A DNA stretch of 64,000 nt, taken from Cytophagaceae bacterium. Lineage in GTDB: Bacteria; Bacteroidota; Bacteroidia; Cytophagales; Spirosomataceae. The stretch's first letter is position 1. Each line of letters starts with the position of its first letter. The position numbers and the translations under genes are program-made. Location: assembly GCA_027486845.1 (NCBI GenBank), contig JAIXOL010000053.1:62001-126000 (forward strand). Reading direction: 5' to 3'. Under the pieces are notes generated by a model, which made no database searches, had not been told where the DNA came from, and saw only the letters and a program-made list of their open reading frames with translations. Positions 22,922-33,073 of this stretch are shown here, in pieces.

Positions 22922-24628
22922 TTAAAACCCTGGATTTTGCTTATATAAGCCATTTGTAAAAGTGATTTCAGCTTGTGGAATCGGTAAGTATTCATCTCTC
23001 CCTGCTGTAAATTTGGCCGTTGCTAAGAACGGTCTTCTTACTTTTTCCTTTGCTATATACCCATTAAGAGTTTGCTCGGCAATTCCCCAACGTACTAAGT
23101 CAAAGAATCTTGAGCCTTCGGTTGCAAACTCTAAGCGACGTTCCCACATCAAGGCTTTCCATGCAAAATCTTGTGTCCAACCTGTTGCTGAGTAAGGTTT
23201 TACATTGTATTTTGATGCAAAAGTTCCGTCCAGTTTCTTGAGTTTTCCTGTACTTGCGGCAGCTCTATTTCTGATTTGATTGATTAATGGCAAAGCACTC
23301 GCTTGTTGTCCTAATTGAATATAGGCTTCAGCTTGCATCAACAAAACATCGTCATAGCGTAGAATATCATAGTTTTTCGCAGTACCCATAAATGGTCCAA
23401 GTTTGAAATATGAGCCACTCGATGCCAATTGTTGAAAACGCATTGTGTGAAAATTGCCATAAACACCTGCATCACGTACCCAACTATTGCTAAACAATTT
23501 TGTATTGTCATACTTATAAACGTGTCCGTCGATACCCACAGTGTGGTCGAGGCGTGGGTCAACGGTTTGAACTGATAAGTCTGCAATTTTATCGTTGAAA
23601 GTATCAAAATTCGGTAAGCCACCTGCATCAGTTGTGTGGGCATTTACCAAGTTTTGGCTACTCGCATGAAAACCGCAACAGCCGTATTGAGGAGCTCCAT
23701 GTGGGTAATTTAAACCATCTTCGTAGCTCATACGTCCTGCTGTTGTACCGTCATTAACTGTAAATTGAATCGCAAAAATTGACTCTAAGCCATTTTCTGT
23801 TTCAGGAACAAAATTATCGGCAATGTCTGGACTTAAACTGTATTTTCCTGAAGAAATAACCGCTTGCGTAAGTGTAACTACTTCCTGCAATCTTGTTTTG
23901 TTGATATTTATCACTTTGTGGTTAACATCTTGCTCATAAGCCTGATACAAACGCACTTTTGCCAAATACGCCTGAGCCGACAATTTATTTGCTCTTGCAA
24001 GTTGTAGTTGAGAAGCCGGTAAATTGTCAATCGCAAATTGAAAATCAGCCGCAATTTTATTCCAAGATTCGTCGTTGCTGAGCGTGTTCGAAACTTTTAA
24101 AATATCTTCTTCTGAGGCTGTTTCATCAAAAATTGGTATATTCTTGTACAATTTTTTCATGATGAAATAACTATGACCTCTCAAAAAACGCAACTCAGCC
24201 AAACGTACTTTTTTTGTAGGATAATTTGCTTCATTAAGAGTATTTACTGCACGAAGAGCTACATTCGCTCTTGAAATTGACTTAAAAAGGTTTTGCCAAG
24301 ATTTCGTTACGAATGCACCAATGGTAGGCGTTGTTAGGTTATAATGTTCTAAGGCATCGATTTCGCCAACGTCGCCAGTTCCGCCACCGCCTTTGTAGGC
24401 ATCGTCAGAACGAACACTTCCATAAACCCAATCGCTATAAATTGGTCCAATCATATCGCCGTTGCCGATAGCAGCATAGGCAGACGTTACAAGACCATCA
24501 ATTGCAGTTGGTGAAGTCAAATCTGATGAAGACAATACACCCGTTGGCGTATACTCGAGGGCATCATTACATGAGCCAAAAAAGAGTAGCCCTGAAATTA
24601 ATATAGTTGATAATATCTTATTTTTCAT
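22922..24628 (-). CDS. SusD-like surface glycan-binding lipoprotein
   Basis: 568 residues. Lipobox LFFGSC with Cys20; then N-terminal TPR-like helices, with RAELRFLRGHSYFIMKKLYK, characteristic of the RagB/SusD fold. The C-terminal part has PLINQIRNRA, FAWKALMWERRLEFATEGSRFFDLVRWG (read in sections) and a closing LPIPQAEI with NPGF, all usual for SusD. It caps the SusC channel and binds oligosaccharide at the cell surface. Gene order SusC then SusD, 105 bp apart, in the fructan operon. Confidence 0.92.
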   Translation of the reverse strand: MKNKILSTILISGLLFFGSCNDALEYTPTGVLSSSDLTSPTAIDGLVTSAYAAIGNGDMIGPIYSDWVYGSVRSDDAYKGGGGTGDVGEIDALEHYNLTTPTIGAFVTKSWQNLFKSISRANVALRAVNTLNEANYPTKKVRLAELRFLRGHSYFIMKKLYKNIPIFDETASEEDILKVSNTLSNDESWNKIAADFQFAIDNLPASQLQLARANKLSAQAYLAKVRLYQAYEQDVNHKVININKTRLQEVVTLTQAVISSGKYSLSPDIADNFVPETENGLESIFAIQFTVNDGTTAGRMSYEDGLNYPHGAPQYGCCGFHASSQNLVNAHTTDAGGLPNFDTFNDKIADLSVQTVDPRLDHTVGIDGHVYKYDNTKLFSNSWVRDAGVYGNFHTMRFQQLASSGSYFKLGPFMGTAKNYDILRYDDVLLMQAEAYIQLGQQASALPLINQIRNRAAASTGKLKKLDGTFASKYNVKPYSATGWTQDFAWKALMWERRLEFATEGSRFFDLVRWGIAEQTLNGYIAKEKVRRPFLATAKFTAGRDEYLPIPQAEITFTNGLYKQNPGF

Positions 24629-24733
24629 TTTTTTTGAATTTGTTTATGCTGTACACTATATGCTTTACGCAATAATCTTTTTACAGAGTTGATTTATTAG
24701 CCTAAAACCTATTGCTCACAGCCTGTTACCTAA

Positions 24734-27700
24734 TTAAAACGATGCGTTAATTCCGAAAGTAAAAGTTTTTGGAATCGGAACTGGGTCAAGGTCAATACGC
24801 TCAGGGTCTGGGCTTAAATAGCTCTTGCTTTTGAACCAAAATAAGTTTTCTGCCATTGCATAAACACGTACTCTAGAAAACACCGATTTAGGTGTGATTG
24901 AATACCCTAATTGTAAATTACGTATTTTGAAATACGAAGTATTGACGATAAAATAGTCAGAAGTACGACCTTCGCCATTATTGTCTTTTAAGGTCAATGC
25001 AGGAACATTTGTATCAGTATTTTGTGGAGTCCAAGCATTGAATACGCCAGGCCCTACGTTTTCTCTACTTTTCATCAAATTATTGAATAAAGTATAAACA
25101 TCAAAACCTTCTCTACCCGCTACACCAGAACCAAAAATCGAAGCATCAAATTTCTTGTAAGTTAAATCAACTCTTACGCCATATTCGAGTGCTGGCAATG
25201 TTGTACCAATCCAAGTTCTATCTAAATCGTCAATTCTTTTATCGCCATTTACATCCACATAACGGATTCTACCTGGGCCTGCACCAATTTGTGTTGGAGC
25301 AGCATCAACTTCTGCTTGAGACTGGAAAAGACCATTTGTTTTGTAACCAAAAATATCAAATTGTGAACGTCCAATAATTGTATTTACTAAGTTTCCTGCA
25401 TAAGCTGGACGCACATTTTCTGGTAATTCGGTGATTTTATCTCTAAAACGAGCAAAGTTTGTTACAATATTGTATTTTAAATCGCTGCCTGCAGTTCCAC
25501 GATAACCCAATACAAACTCAAAACCTTTATTAGATTTTGCTGCACCATTTACTGCTTTTGTTTGACCTTCGCCCAATGTAGCCGCTACTGGTGGCGTAAT
25601 CAAAATGCCCGAGGTTTTACGTGAGAAATAGTCAAATGAACCAAAGATTTTGTTATTCAAAATAGTATAATCAAGACCTACGTTTATTTCGTCAGTAGTT
25701 TCCCATTTCAAACCCGAATTAGCAGCTTGCGTTTGAACAAAACCTGACGGTAATGTGCCTGTATTTGCACCTGACAATGAATAGGCTGTGCCAATATTCA
25801 TGTATTGCTCCCAAAAACCACCAACCAATTGTGCCTGTGTTGTACCGTATCTTGTATCGAAAAGTCCAAAACGAGCTAAATCGCCAATTTGCTGATTTCC
25901 TACACGACCAACACCAATTCTTGCTTTCAATTCTGAGAAAATTTTGTTATTTTTCATGAAATCTTCTTGGTCAATTCTCCAACCAAACGAAGCTGCTGGA
26001 AAAATACCATATTGATTGTCAGTACCAAAACGAGATGAGCCATCACGACGAACGGTTACGGCTGCCAAATATCTATCAGAAAAGTTATAATCTACACGAG
26101 CAAATTGTGAAAACAAACGATGTCCCGTTGAACCGCCCGAAACGATTGTGTTTCCTGTACCTGCATTTAAAGTGAAGTAATCTTCGGTTTGTAGAGCAAA
26201 ACCTTCTTTTCTGGTATTTTGAAAATCTAAATCAGTTTTAATGTATTCAGTTCCTACCAAAAACTTGAATTGATTCTTGGCGTTCAAATCCAAATTATAA
26301 CGTAAAGTGTTTGACCAAGTAGTGCTTAAATAATGATTTTGGTCAAAATTTAGGCTATTTGTAGTACGGTTAAAGGCACCTTCTGAAAACGTTGGTGTGA
26401 TTACTTTATTCAAAAATCTTGCATTATCAGCACCCAAATTTGATTTGAAAAATAGGTTTTTGACTGGTTGTATTTCTACAAAAACATTGCCGAATATACT
26501 CAAACGATTGGCATTATTCCATTTTGCAACATCTTGCATGTGCAATGGATTGTTTCTATCTGAATAGCCACCGCCCAATGCACCAGCATAAGTTGAACCA
26601 TCTTTTTGATAAACTGGGATTGTTGGAGCCAAAGTAACTGCCAAAAACGTAGTTGAAGCACCACCTAAATCACGAGCAGTTAAGGTTTCATTTGAGTTGG
26701 CAACTCTTAGATTGACACCAAATTTGGCTTTGTCGTTAAATGCACGAGTCAAGGCGTTGATACTACCGCTCAAACGATCATAGCCTGTAAACTTGAGCAT
26801 ACCCGTATTTTTGAGTTGGCCTAAATTAATTTCTACCGATGAATGCTTATTGCCATAAGAAGCTGTGAAGTCATTTTGGTTAACAATACCAGTTTTGTAC
26901 AACACATCTTGCCAATCGGTATTACCAGCTGGTGTGTTTTGGTCGCCGCCAACAAGTGGCTTAACTGTTACACCAGTTAATTGTGGATTTGTGAAGTTTT
27001 TGTTCCAGTTAAAATCATAAATATCACCGTATCCAGCGGCAGGGTCTTGTCCATCGTTTACCGAGGCTTGCCATAAAGCTCTTCCTCTATCAACTGAGTT
27101 TAACATATCAAAACGCATTGATTTTTCAGATTGTGCAGAAACGCTACTATTGAACTGAAATTCAACTTTTCCATTGGTATCGCCACCATTTTTTGTAGTT
27201 ACGATGATAACACCATTCGATGCTCTTGCTCCATAAATAGATACTGCTGAAGCATCTTTCAATACTTGTATAGATTCGATATTGGAAGGGCTCATGTTTT
27301 GAAATACTTCTGGACGAGTAGTTGGGATACCATCAATGATGTAAAGAGGATCGTTGTTGCCTAAAGTATTTGCTCCACGAATCAAAATTCGACTGTTTGA
27401 ACCATTTGGCGAACCGTCTCTTTCGATATACAAACCAGGTACACGGCCTTGCAACGACTGCATGACATTTCCCGTACTGTTGTTTTTGATAGGTTTTAGG
27501 TCAACTACCACCACAGAACCCGTTAAATCTTCTTTACGTTGCGAGGTATAACCAACCACAACTACCTCGCTCAATTCTTTACCAAGAGCTAAGGTAACTT
27601 GTACATCGCTCTCACCTTTAACCGAAACTTTTTGCGAAGTATAGCCAATAAAAGATATTTGTAATGTTGAAGAATTTTCGGGAACTGCAATCGAAAACTT

Positions 27701-27874
27701 GCCACCTACATTAGTGATAGCTCCGATTTTTGTTCCAGTTACAAGCACACTTGCACCGATGAGCGGCTCATTGTTGTCGCCTCCTCGGACAGTGCCAGTA
27801 ACTTGACGTTGGGCAAACGCTAATTGCAATGACAGAATCATCACAATAAAGGATAATAGAGTTTTTTTCATCAT
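24734..27874 (-). CDS. SusC-like TonB-dependent transporter
   Basis: 1,046 residues. Signal peptide ending LAFAQ, then a carboxypeptidase-like domain (VTGTVRGGDNNEPLIGASVL), a TonB-box region around VVVGYTSQRKEDLTGSV, the plug domain with VPGLYIERDGSPNGSNSRIL, IRGANTLGNNDPLYIIDGIP and DASAVSIYGARASNGVIIVT, then a 22-strand barrel closing with TFGINASF. It brings oligosaccharide across the outer membrane with energy from TonB/ExbBD. Expected to import fructo-oligosaccharides, from its neighbours GH32, fructokinase and a fructose-type regulator. Met at 27871 is an alternative start. Confidence 0.95.
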   Translation of the reverse strand: MMKKTLLSFIVMILSLQLAFAQRQVTGTVRGGDNNEPLIGASVLVTGTKIGAITNVGGKFSIAVPENSSTLQISFIGYTSQKVSVKGESDVQVTLALGKELSEVVVVGYTSQRKEDLTGSVVVVDLKPIKNNSTGNVMQSLQGRVPGLYIERDGSPNGSNSRILIRGANTLGNNDPLYIIDGIPTTRPEVFQNMSPSNIESIQVLKDASAVSIYGARASNGVIIVTTKNGGDTNGKVEFQFNSSVSAQSEKSMRFDMLNSVDRGRALWQASVNDGQDPAAGYGDIYDFNWNKNFTNPQLTGVTVKPLVGGDQNTPAGNTDWQDVLYKTGIVNQNDFTASYGNKHSSVEINLGQLKNTGMLKFTGYDRLSGSINALTRAFNDKAKFGVNLRVANSNETLTARDLGGASTTFLAVTLAPTIPVYQKDGSTYAGALGGGYSDRNNPLHMQDVAKWNNANRLSIFGNVFVEIQPVKNLFFKSNLGADNARFLNKVITPTFSEGAFNRTTNSLNFDQNHYLSTTWSNTLRYNLDLNAKNQFKFLVGTEYIKTDLDFQNTRKEGFALQTEDYFTLNAGTGNTIVSGGSTGHRLFSQFARVDYNFSDRYLAAVTVRRDGSSRFGTDNQYGIFPAASFGWRIDQEDFMKNNKIFSELKARIGVGRVGNQQIGDLARFGLFDTRYGTTQAQLVGGFWEQYMNIGTAYSLSGANTGTLPSGFVQTQAANSGLKWETTDEINVGLDYTILNNKIFGSFDYFSRKTSGILITPPVAATLGEGQTKAVNGAAKSNKGFEFVLGYRGTAGSDLKYNIVTNFARFRDKITELPENVRPAYAGNLVNTIIGRSQFDIFGYKTNGLFQSQAEVDAAPTQIGAGPGRIRYVDVNGDKRIDDLDRTWIGTTLPALEYGVRVDLTYKKFDASIFGSGVAGREGFDVYTLFNNLMKSRENVGPGVFNAWTPQNTDTNVPALTLKDNNGEGRTSDYFIVNTSYFKIRNLQLGYSITPKSVFSRVRVYAMAENLFWFKSKSYLSPDPERIDLDPVPIPKTFTFGINASF

Positions 27875-27918
27875 TTGAATTGTTTTTTTAATTAAACATA
27901 AGTTAAAAATTTACTGCA

Positions 27919-28830
27919 CTAAACATTACTTGAACTAAGTGATTTATTCAATAAAAACTGAATTTCTTCTTTTGAAATGACAGGAGTTGCTCCATGATGC
28001 GTAGCCACCAAAGCACCCATAGCACAGGCCTCGACAAGGGCGTGCTCGACTGGTGTGTCTTTCAAGAAATTGGAAATAAATGATGCTAAAAATGAATCAC
28101 CACTGCCAATAGTATCAACTACCTCTACTTCAAATCCTTCGCTTTTAAAAAACTCATTGTTATGAAATAAAATCGCTCCATCTTCGCCGAGTGTTACACA
28201 TATTGTCTTGATTTTAAATAGTTCGGACAAACGATTTAGATTTTCTTGAATCGTTCCTGATTGGAAAAACCAAGCTGAAATTTCGTCTAATTCTAAATGA
28301 TTGAGTTTGAGTAAATCGGTATTTTTCAATAAAAACTCAATCGTTTCTTTGTCATAATAAGGCGGACGTAAATTAATATCCAGCACTTTGAATGGAGCGA
28401 TTTTCAAAAGTTTTTTAAGCGTTTCAAATGTTTGTTTCGACCTTGCCGAAAGACTTCCAAAAACGAAGCAGTCAGATTTTTTTACAGCCTCAAGTGCTTC
28501 TGTTTCTAACAAAATATAATCCCATGCAACAGGCTTTAAGATTTTGTAGCTCACGTTATTTTTATCATCCATATTCACTTTCACCACACCAGTCAAGTGT
28601 GTTTGTCCGTGTTGGATAAATTGGGAATTCAGTCCATTTTCTTTAATAAATGCTATCAGTTCAGTGCCTAAATCGTCAGTGCCTACTCTACTTATGATAG
28701 TGGAGTTATTGCCAAAGTTTTTTAAATGAATAGCTACATTCATTGGAGCTCCGCCTGGCATTTTACCCGATGGAAGCATATCCCAAAGCATTTCACCAAA
28801 GCATGCAATATTTTTTTGAGTATTTTCCAT
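27919..28830 (-). CDS. PfkB-family fructokinase
   Basis: 303 residues. Starts CFGEMLWDMLPSGKMPGGAP (the PfkB GG substrate motif), with a RVGTDDLGTEL block, and ends VDTIGSGDSFLASF (second PfkB signature, with catalytic Asp at about 245) and GALVATHHGATPVI. It phosphorylates fructose to fructose-6-phosphate in the cytoplasm. It lies 7 bp after the transporter gene, as in the BT1757-BT1758 pair of Bacteroides thetaiotaomicron, which supports fructose over other sugars. Confidence 0.88.
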   Translation of the reverse strand: MENTQKNIACFGEMLWDMLPSGKMPGGAPMNVAIHLKNFGNNSTIISRVGTDDLGTELIAFIKENGLNSQFIQHGQTHLTGVVKVNMDDKNNVSYKILKPVAWDYILLETEALEAVKKSDCFVFGSLSARSKQTFETLKKLLKIAPFKVLDINLRPPYYDKETIEFLLKNTDLLKLNHLELDEISAWFFQSGTIQENLNRLSELFKIKTICVTLGEDGAILFHNNEFFKSEGFEVEVVDTIGSGDSFLASFISNFLKDTPVEHALVEACAMGALVATHHGATPVISKEEIQFLLNKSLSSSNV

Positions 28831-28837
28831 GTCTTTT

Positions 28838-30160
28838 TTAATGAACTAAAACAACTGAATCCATATTTTCTAATGATTTTCCTTTGGTTTCTGGCATGAT
28901 TTTCCATGCAAAAAGTAATTGCAAAACCATCATTGAAGCAAAAAAAGCAAAGACAATTCCCCCTCCGAAAGTTTCAGCTATATAGGGAAAAGTAAAAGTG
29001 ATGATACTCGCCATCAACCAATGCGTGAAACTACCCAATGCTTGACCATTGGCACGGACTTCGTTAGGGAAAATTTCGGAGATAAAAACCCAAATAACAG
29101 CACCTTGTGAAAAGGCAAAAAAGGCAATATAAGCAAATAAATAGAAAGGAACATTCATGCCCATTCGTTGCGTAAAAAATGCTTGGGAAACTAAAAGAAG
29201 CGTAATAATAAGTCCAAACGAACCCACAATCATTAAGGCTTTACGGCCAAATTTATCAATTAATGAAATACCTAAAAGTGTAGAAATGAGATTGATTAGT
29301 CCAATACCAGCCGATGAAAGTAAAGCCGAATCTTTGCCAATTCCTGCCATTTCAAAAATACGTGGGGCGAAATAAATAATGGCATTGATGCCCGAAACTT
29401 GATTGAATACTGCAAACAAAACCGCCAACATAATAGGCTTACTATAAGCTTTTTGAAATAACGAAACTTGAACTTTTGAGGTGTTTTGCTTGATAGAAGC
29501 AATGATTTTTTCGGCAGAATTTTCGTCAATTGTATTAAGGATGGTACGAGCCGTGGAAATATCACCTCTTTTCAAAATTAACCAACGAGGACTTTCAGGA
29601 ATGAATAAAACGGCAACAATAAATATGAGTGAAGGAAAAGCCTGTACGCCCAACATCCATCTCCATTCGTTTTCTCCAATTCCAGATAATAAATAGTTGG
29701 AAAGATATGCCATCAAAATGCCAAAAACGATATTGAATTGAAACATGGCTACCAGACGTCCACGCTTATGGGCAGGAGAAATTTCTGAAATATATAAGGG
29801 AGCTACTACCGAAGAAACACCAACACCAATCCCACCCATAAATCTAAAAACCAAGAAAACTGACCAATCAACTGCGTAGGCGGTGCCAAGAGAAGAAACC
29901 AAATAAAGTAACGCAATGATAAGAAGTGATTTTTTTCTGCCTAATTTTTCGGCTGGAATACCACCGATTACTGAGCCAACAACTGTACCAATTAATGCAA
30001 TAGAAACCGTAACGCCATGCTCGAAAGCATTGAGATTCCAGAGTTTTTGGAGGGTTTGTTCCACACCTGAAATTACCGCTGTGTCAAAACCAAATAGAAA
30101 TCCACCGAGTGCGGCAGACAGGGACCAGAAGAATATTTTATAATTTTGATTCATTATCAA
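28838..30160 (-). CDS. MFS sugar porter (fructose transporter)
   Basis: 440 residues, twelve hydrophobic segments. Sugar-porter signatures are GGFLFGFDTAVISGVE near the start, an RKK cluster in the loop between TM2 and TM3 (PAEKLGRKKSL), PLYISEISPAHKRGRLV, PESPRWLILKRG, a GINAIIYFAPRIF block and PETKGKSLE at the C-terminus. It should carry a monosaccharide, here fructose, across the inner membrane with protons. First gene of the operon read from the promoter and inverted repeat in 30186-30267. Confidence 0.9.
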   Translation of the reverse strand: MIMNQNYKIFFWSLSAALGGFLFGFDTAVISGVEQTLQKLWNLNAFEHGVTVSIALIGTVVGSVIGGIPAEKLGRKKSLLIIALLYLVSSLGTAYAVDWSVFLVFRFMGGIGVGVSSVVAPLYISEISPAHKRGRLVAMFQFNIVFGILMAYLSNYLLSGIGENEWRWMLGVQAFPSLIFIVAVLFIPESPRWLILKRGDISTARTILNTIDENSAEKIIASIKQNTSKVQVSLFQKAYSKPIMLAVLFAVFNQVSGINAIIYFAPRIFEMAGIGKDSALLSSAGIGLINLISTLLGISLIDKFGRKALMIVGSFGLIITLLLVSQAFFTQRMGMNVPFYLFAYIAFFAFSQGAVIWVFISEIFPNEVRANGQALGSFTHWLMASIITFTFPYIAETFGGGIVFAFFASMMVLQLLFAWKIMPETKGKSLENMDSVVLVH

Positions 30161-30185
30161 ACTTGTTACGTTTTTTTTAATGAAC

Positions 30186-30193
30186 CAAAATTA
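30186..30193 (-). promoter_or_regulatory. -7 element of the fructan operon promoter
   Basis: TAATTTTG on the minus strand, a full match to TAnnTTTG, about 25 bp before the transporter ATG at 30160, giving a short leader. The inverted repeat at 30229-30267 lies just upstream. Confidence 0.55.
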
Positions 30194-30228
30194 GGACTAA
30201 ACTTTAAAGGCTGATTTTAGTATTCATT

Positions 30229-30267
30229 CAAATACTTATGATTTTGATACATTTTCATAAGTGTTTG
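30229..30267. promoter_or_regulatory. Likely operator of the hybrid two-component regulator
   Basis: CAAATACTTATGA, 13-nt spacer, TCATAAGTGTTTG: 13-bp arms with one mismatch, centred about 55 bp upstream of the -7 element. This is the expected place and size for the AraC-type output domain of the regulator encoded next door. Confidence 0.55.
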
Positions 30268-30346
30268 ATTATCAATAGATTAATTTAGTTTTTAAAAGTA
30301 TTTTAAATATTAGATACTATAATTGTAACACGAAATATCAATATTG

Positions 30347-33061
30347 TTACAATTGACCATTCCGCCATTCAGTAGGCGTTTGGTTGGTTTTTTGTTTAAA
30401 GAAAGTTGTAAAGTAACTTGGGGTACTGAAACCTATTTCGTAGGCGATTTCAGCAATATTTTTTTCTTGTTCATTCAATAAAATCTTTGCCTTTTGAAGT
30501 TTGTATTCTGCAATATAATCAGCGACGTTTTTATTAGTTAAAGCAGATATTTTTCTAAATAACTGCACCCTTGACATTCCCAACTCTTGACTTAATTTCT
30601 CGACAGAAAGCGTGCTATCTTTGATGTTTTTTTCAATTAAAGCTTCAAATTCCAATAAAAATCTGCGTTCGCCTTTCTGTAATTGATTAGGATTGATGAC
30701 TTCATTTGAGAACCTTCTCCTCATTCTATCTCGATTTTCTACTAAACTTTTTAGTTTTTCTTCCAATAATTGTTGGTTAAAGGGCTTCAAAATATAATCA
30801 TCTGCACCCGCTTTTGTACCTTCAATCTGACTTTCGATTTGACTTTTAGCGGTCAATAAGATTACTGGAATATGCGAGGTTCTAAAATCTGATTTTACCT
30901 TTTGAGTCAATGCAAAACCATCCATTCCCGACAGCATTACATCACAAATAATAATGTCAGGAATATATGATAGAATTTCTTGCCAGCCTTGTTCGGCATT
31001 TTCGGTGGCTACGACATTATAGCTTTTTTCTAATTTTTGATTCAAAAACAAGTTTAAGTCTCGGTTATCTTCGATAAGAATAATGGTATTCTCAAAAGTA
31101 TGTTTGTTGTTATTTTTAATCAAATTTGGTTCGATTTCTTCAAACTCGCTGGTTTTTTTAGCAAAGAAAAAGGTAGAATTTTTTTCCAAAACTTGGTTTG
31201 ATTCAAGAATAGGAAGGGTAATCTTGAAAGTTGTTCCTTTGTCTTTTTCTGAATTTATCGTTATTTTTCCCCCGTGAAGTGTTACAAACTCTTGTGAAAG
31301 TGCCAAACCCAAGCCTGTTCCCAACGAAATATTTTTGTTTCCTCTATAAAACAAATCAAAAGCGTATGCTTTTTCTTCTGCGTTCATTCCAACGCCATTA
31401 TCTGCAATGTTGATTTCGATTTTATCGGCATTCTTTAAAATAGCTACATGAATCAAACCACCATCAGGTGTAAATTTGAAGGCATTTGAAATGATATTGA
31501 ATAAAACTTTATCAAATTTATCGGCATCAAAAGCAAACAATAATTCTTTAAATGGACTAATAAACTGAAGGTCAATGTGCTTTTGCTTGGCTTTTACATT
31601 AAAATCGCCCACAATATCTTTGATAAAAGCGACCAAATCATTTTGACTTAGTTCTAACTCCATTTTTCCTGCATCCAGCTTTCTCATTTCTAAAAGTTGA
31701 TCAACAAGTCTCAAAAGGCGATTGGCATTTTTATATACCAATTGAAGTGTACTACGAGTTTCCTTTATATCAATGTTTTTTCTTTGAAGTAAATCTTCGG
31801 TAGGCGTAAGTATAAGGCTCAATGGTGTTTTGAATTCGTGTGAAATATAGGAGTAAAACCGCATCTTATCTTCCGTTGCTTTACGAGCCAAAAGTGATAC
31901 CTTTTCAATTTCATTTTTTTGTTCAAGAATCGCCAAATTTTGCTCTTCTAAAACCTTATTTGAATATTGCTTTTCCTGTAAAAGTACATACAAAAATGCC
32001 CCCAAAATAACTACTATTGTGAGTAAAGTACTAATAAAGTAGAGTCTGTTTCGCTGAGACGAAAAAGTTTTATTTAACTCTTTAATTTTTAATATTTCTC
32101 GCTCAATTTCTACTTGTTGTTCTTTTATTTTCTCAATTTGAGAAAGCATAATATCCACATTATCTGATGTTATTACATTAGTCAAAAGGGTATTTTCTTT
32201 CTTAAAAGGTTGTTTTTTAAGAATTTTCACAGCAGTTTGAATCGCTTCTGCTCCACCCGTAGGATACAATAAGCTGGCATTCAAAATACCATTTTTTACA
32301 TCTTGCATACCTTTTGTGACAGGAATGGCATCAATACCAACAAAGAATAATTTTTTGACCTTTCCCTCTTTTTGAGCTGCGTTATAGGCAGTTACTCCCA
32401 AAAAATCTGTATGAGCAAAAACAATATTGGTTTCAGGATGCTCATTTAAGATGCGTGGTATATGGGTATTTATATCAACTAAGCCATTTTTTGTTTCAAG
32501 AGCCTCTATTATTTTAAGATTTGGAGCATTAGCAATTGCATCATTGAACCCTCGATTTCGTTCAGTAGCGGGAGAAGATGTCATTTCTAATTGTACCTCA
32601 ATAATATTACCTCGACCCATAAATTGACTGGCGATGAATTTGCCTGCGGTTTTGCCAATTTCATAGTTGTCAGCCCCAATGAAAGCGGTATAATTTTCAG
32701 ATTCTGTTTTTCGATCAACAAAAATAACTGGAATACCTGACTCAAAAATTTCTTCTATGGCAGCAGTCAGAGGTTTAGCTTCGTTTGGAGTGATGATGAG
32801 TAAATCAATCTTTTGTTTAGCGAGAGCCTTAATTTGTTCAACTTGTTTTTCGGTATTACTGTAAGAATCAACGATTTCCAAATTTATTTCTGGATGAAAG
32901 GCTAACTCTCTTTTCATTTCACTATTCATCACATCTCGCCATTCGTCATGGCAGCATTGCAAAAATACAATACGATATTGATGTTCTTGTTGATAAGAAC
33001 ATGAAGTATTCACTAAAGCAAAAAAAGCAATGAATAAAACTTTGAAAACTGTTGACTTCAT
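30347..33061 (-). CDS. Hybrid two-component regulator with a periplasmic sugar-binding sensor (BT1754-like)
   Basis: 904 residues. After a signal/anchor segment, residues 30-315 form a LacI/RbsB-type sugar-binding domain (YRIVFLQCCHDEWRDVMNSE, IPVIFVDRKTESENYTAFIG). Then a transmembrane helix near 345-365, a coiled coil, HisKA (SYISHEFKTPLSLILTPTED with the phosphorylated His), HATPase (IADNGVGMN, and GTGLGLAL), a receiver (LIEDNRDLN, ICDVMLSGMDGF with the phosphorylated Asp, GADDYILKPF), and an AraC HTH pair (LSQELGMSRVQLFRKISAL, IAEIAYEIGFSTPSYFTTFF). This is the domain order of BT1754, which binds fructose and switches on the levan locus. The gene's stop lies inside an inverted repeat at 30321-30354. 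Confidence 0.92.
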   Translation of the reverse strand: MKSTVFKVLFIAFFALVNTSCSYQQEHQYRIVFLQCCHDEWRDVMNSEMKRELAFHPEINLEIVDSYSNTEKQVEQIKALAKQKIDLLIITPNEAKPLTAAIEEIFESGIPVIFVDRKTESENYTAFIGADNYEIGKTAGKFIASQFMGRGNIIEVQLEMTSSPATERNRGFNDAIANAPNLKIIEALETKNGLVDINTHIPRILNEHPETNIVFAHTDFLGVTAYNAAQKEGKVKKLFFVGIDAIPVTKGMQDVKNGILNASLLYPTGGAEAIQTAVKILKKQPFKKENTLLTNVITSDNVDIMLSQIEKIKEQQVEIEREILKIKELNKTFSSQRNRLYFISTLLTIVVILGAFLYVLLQEKQYSNKVLEEQNLAILEQKNEIEKVSLLARKATEDKMRFYSYISHEFKTPLSLILTPTEDLLQRKNIDIKETRSTLQLVYKNANRLLRLVDQLLEMRKLDAGKMELELSQNDLVAFIKDIVGDFNVKAKQKHIDLQFISPFKELLFAFDADKFDKVLFNIISNAFKFTPDGGLIHVAILKNADKIEINIADNGVGMNAEEKAYAFDLFYRGNKNISLGTGLGLALSQEFVTLHGGKITINSEKDKGTTFKITLPILESNQVLEKNSTFFFAKKTSEFEEIEPNLIKNNNKHTFENTIILIEDNRDLNLFLNQKLEKSYNVVATENAEQGWQEILSYIPDIIICDVMLSGMDGFALTQKVKSDFRTSHIPVILLTAKSQIESQIEGTKAGADDYILKPFNQQLLEEKLKSLVENRDRMRRRFSNEVINPNQLQKGERRFLLEFEALIEKNIKDSTLSVEKLSQELGMSRVQLFRKISALTNKNVADYIAEYKLQKAKILLNEQEKNIAEIAYEIGFSTPSYFTTFFKQKTNQTPTEWRNGQL

Positions 33062-33065
33062 TTAA

Positions 33066-33073
33066 CAAAAGTA
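33066..33073 (-). promoter_or_regulatory. -7 element of the regulator gene
   Basis: TACTTTTG on the minus strand ends 4 bp before the ATG at 33061. If the element works at the usual distance, the transcript starts at or within 1-2 nt of the start codon, a leaderless or nearly leaderless message. Confidence 0.5.

Noticed and set aside
30321-30354. AATTGTAAC / GTTACAATT inverted repeat as a terminator of the regulator gene
   Set aside because: There is no T-run after it and it overlaps the stop codon; it may be a structural hairpin, but its role is unclear.
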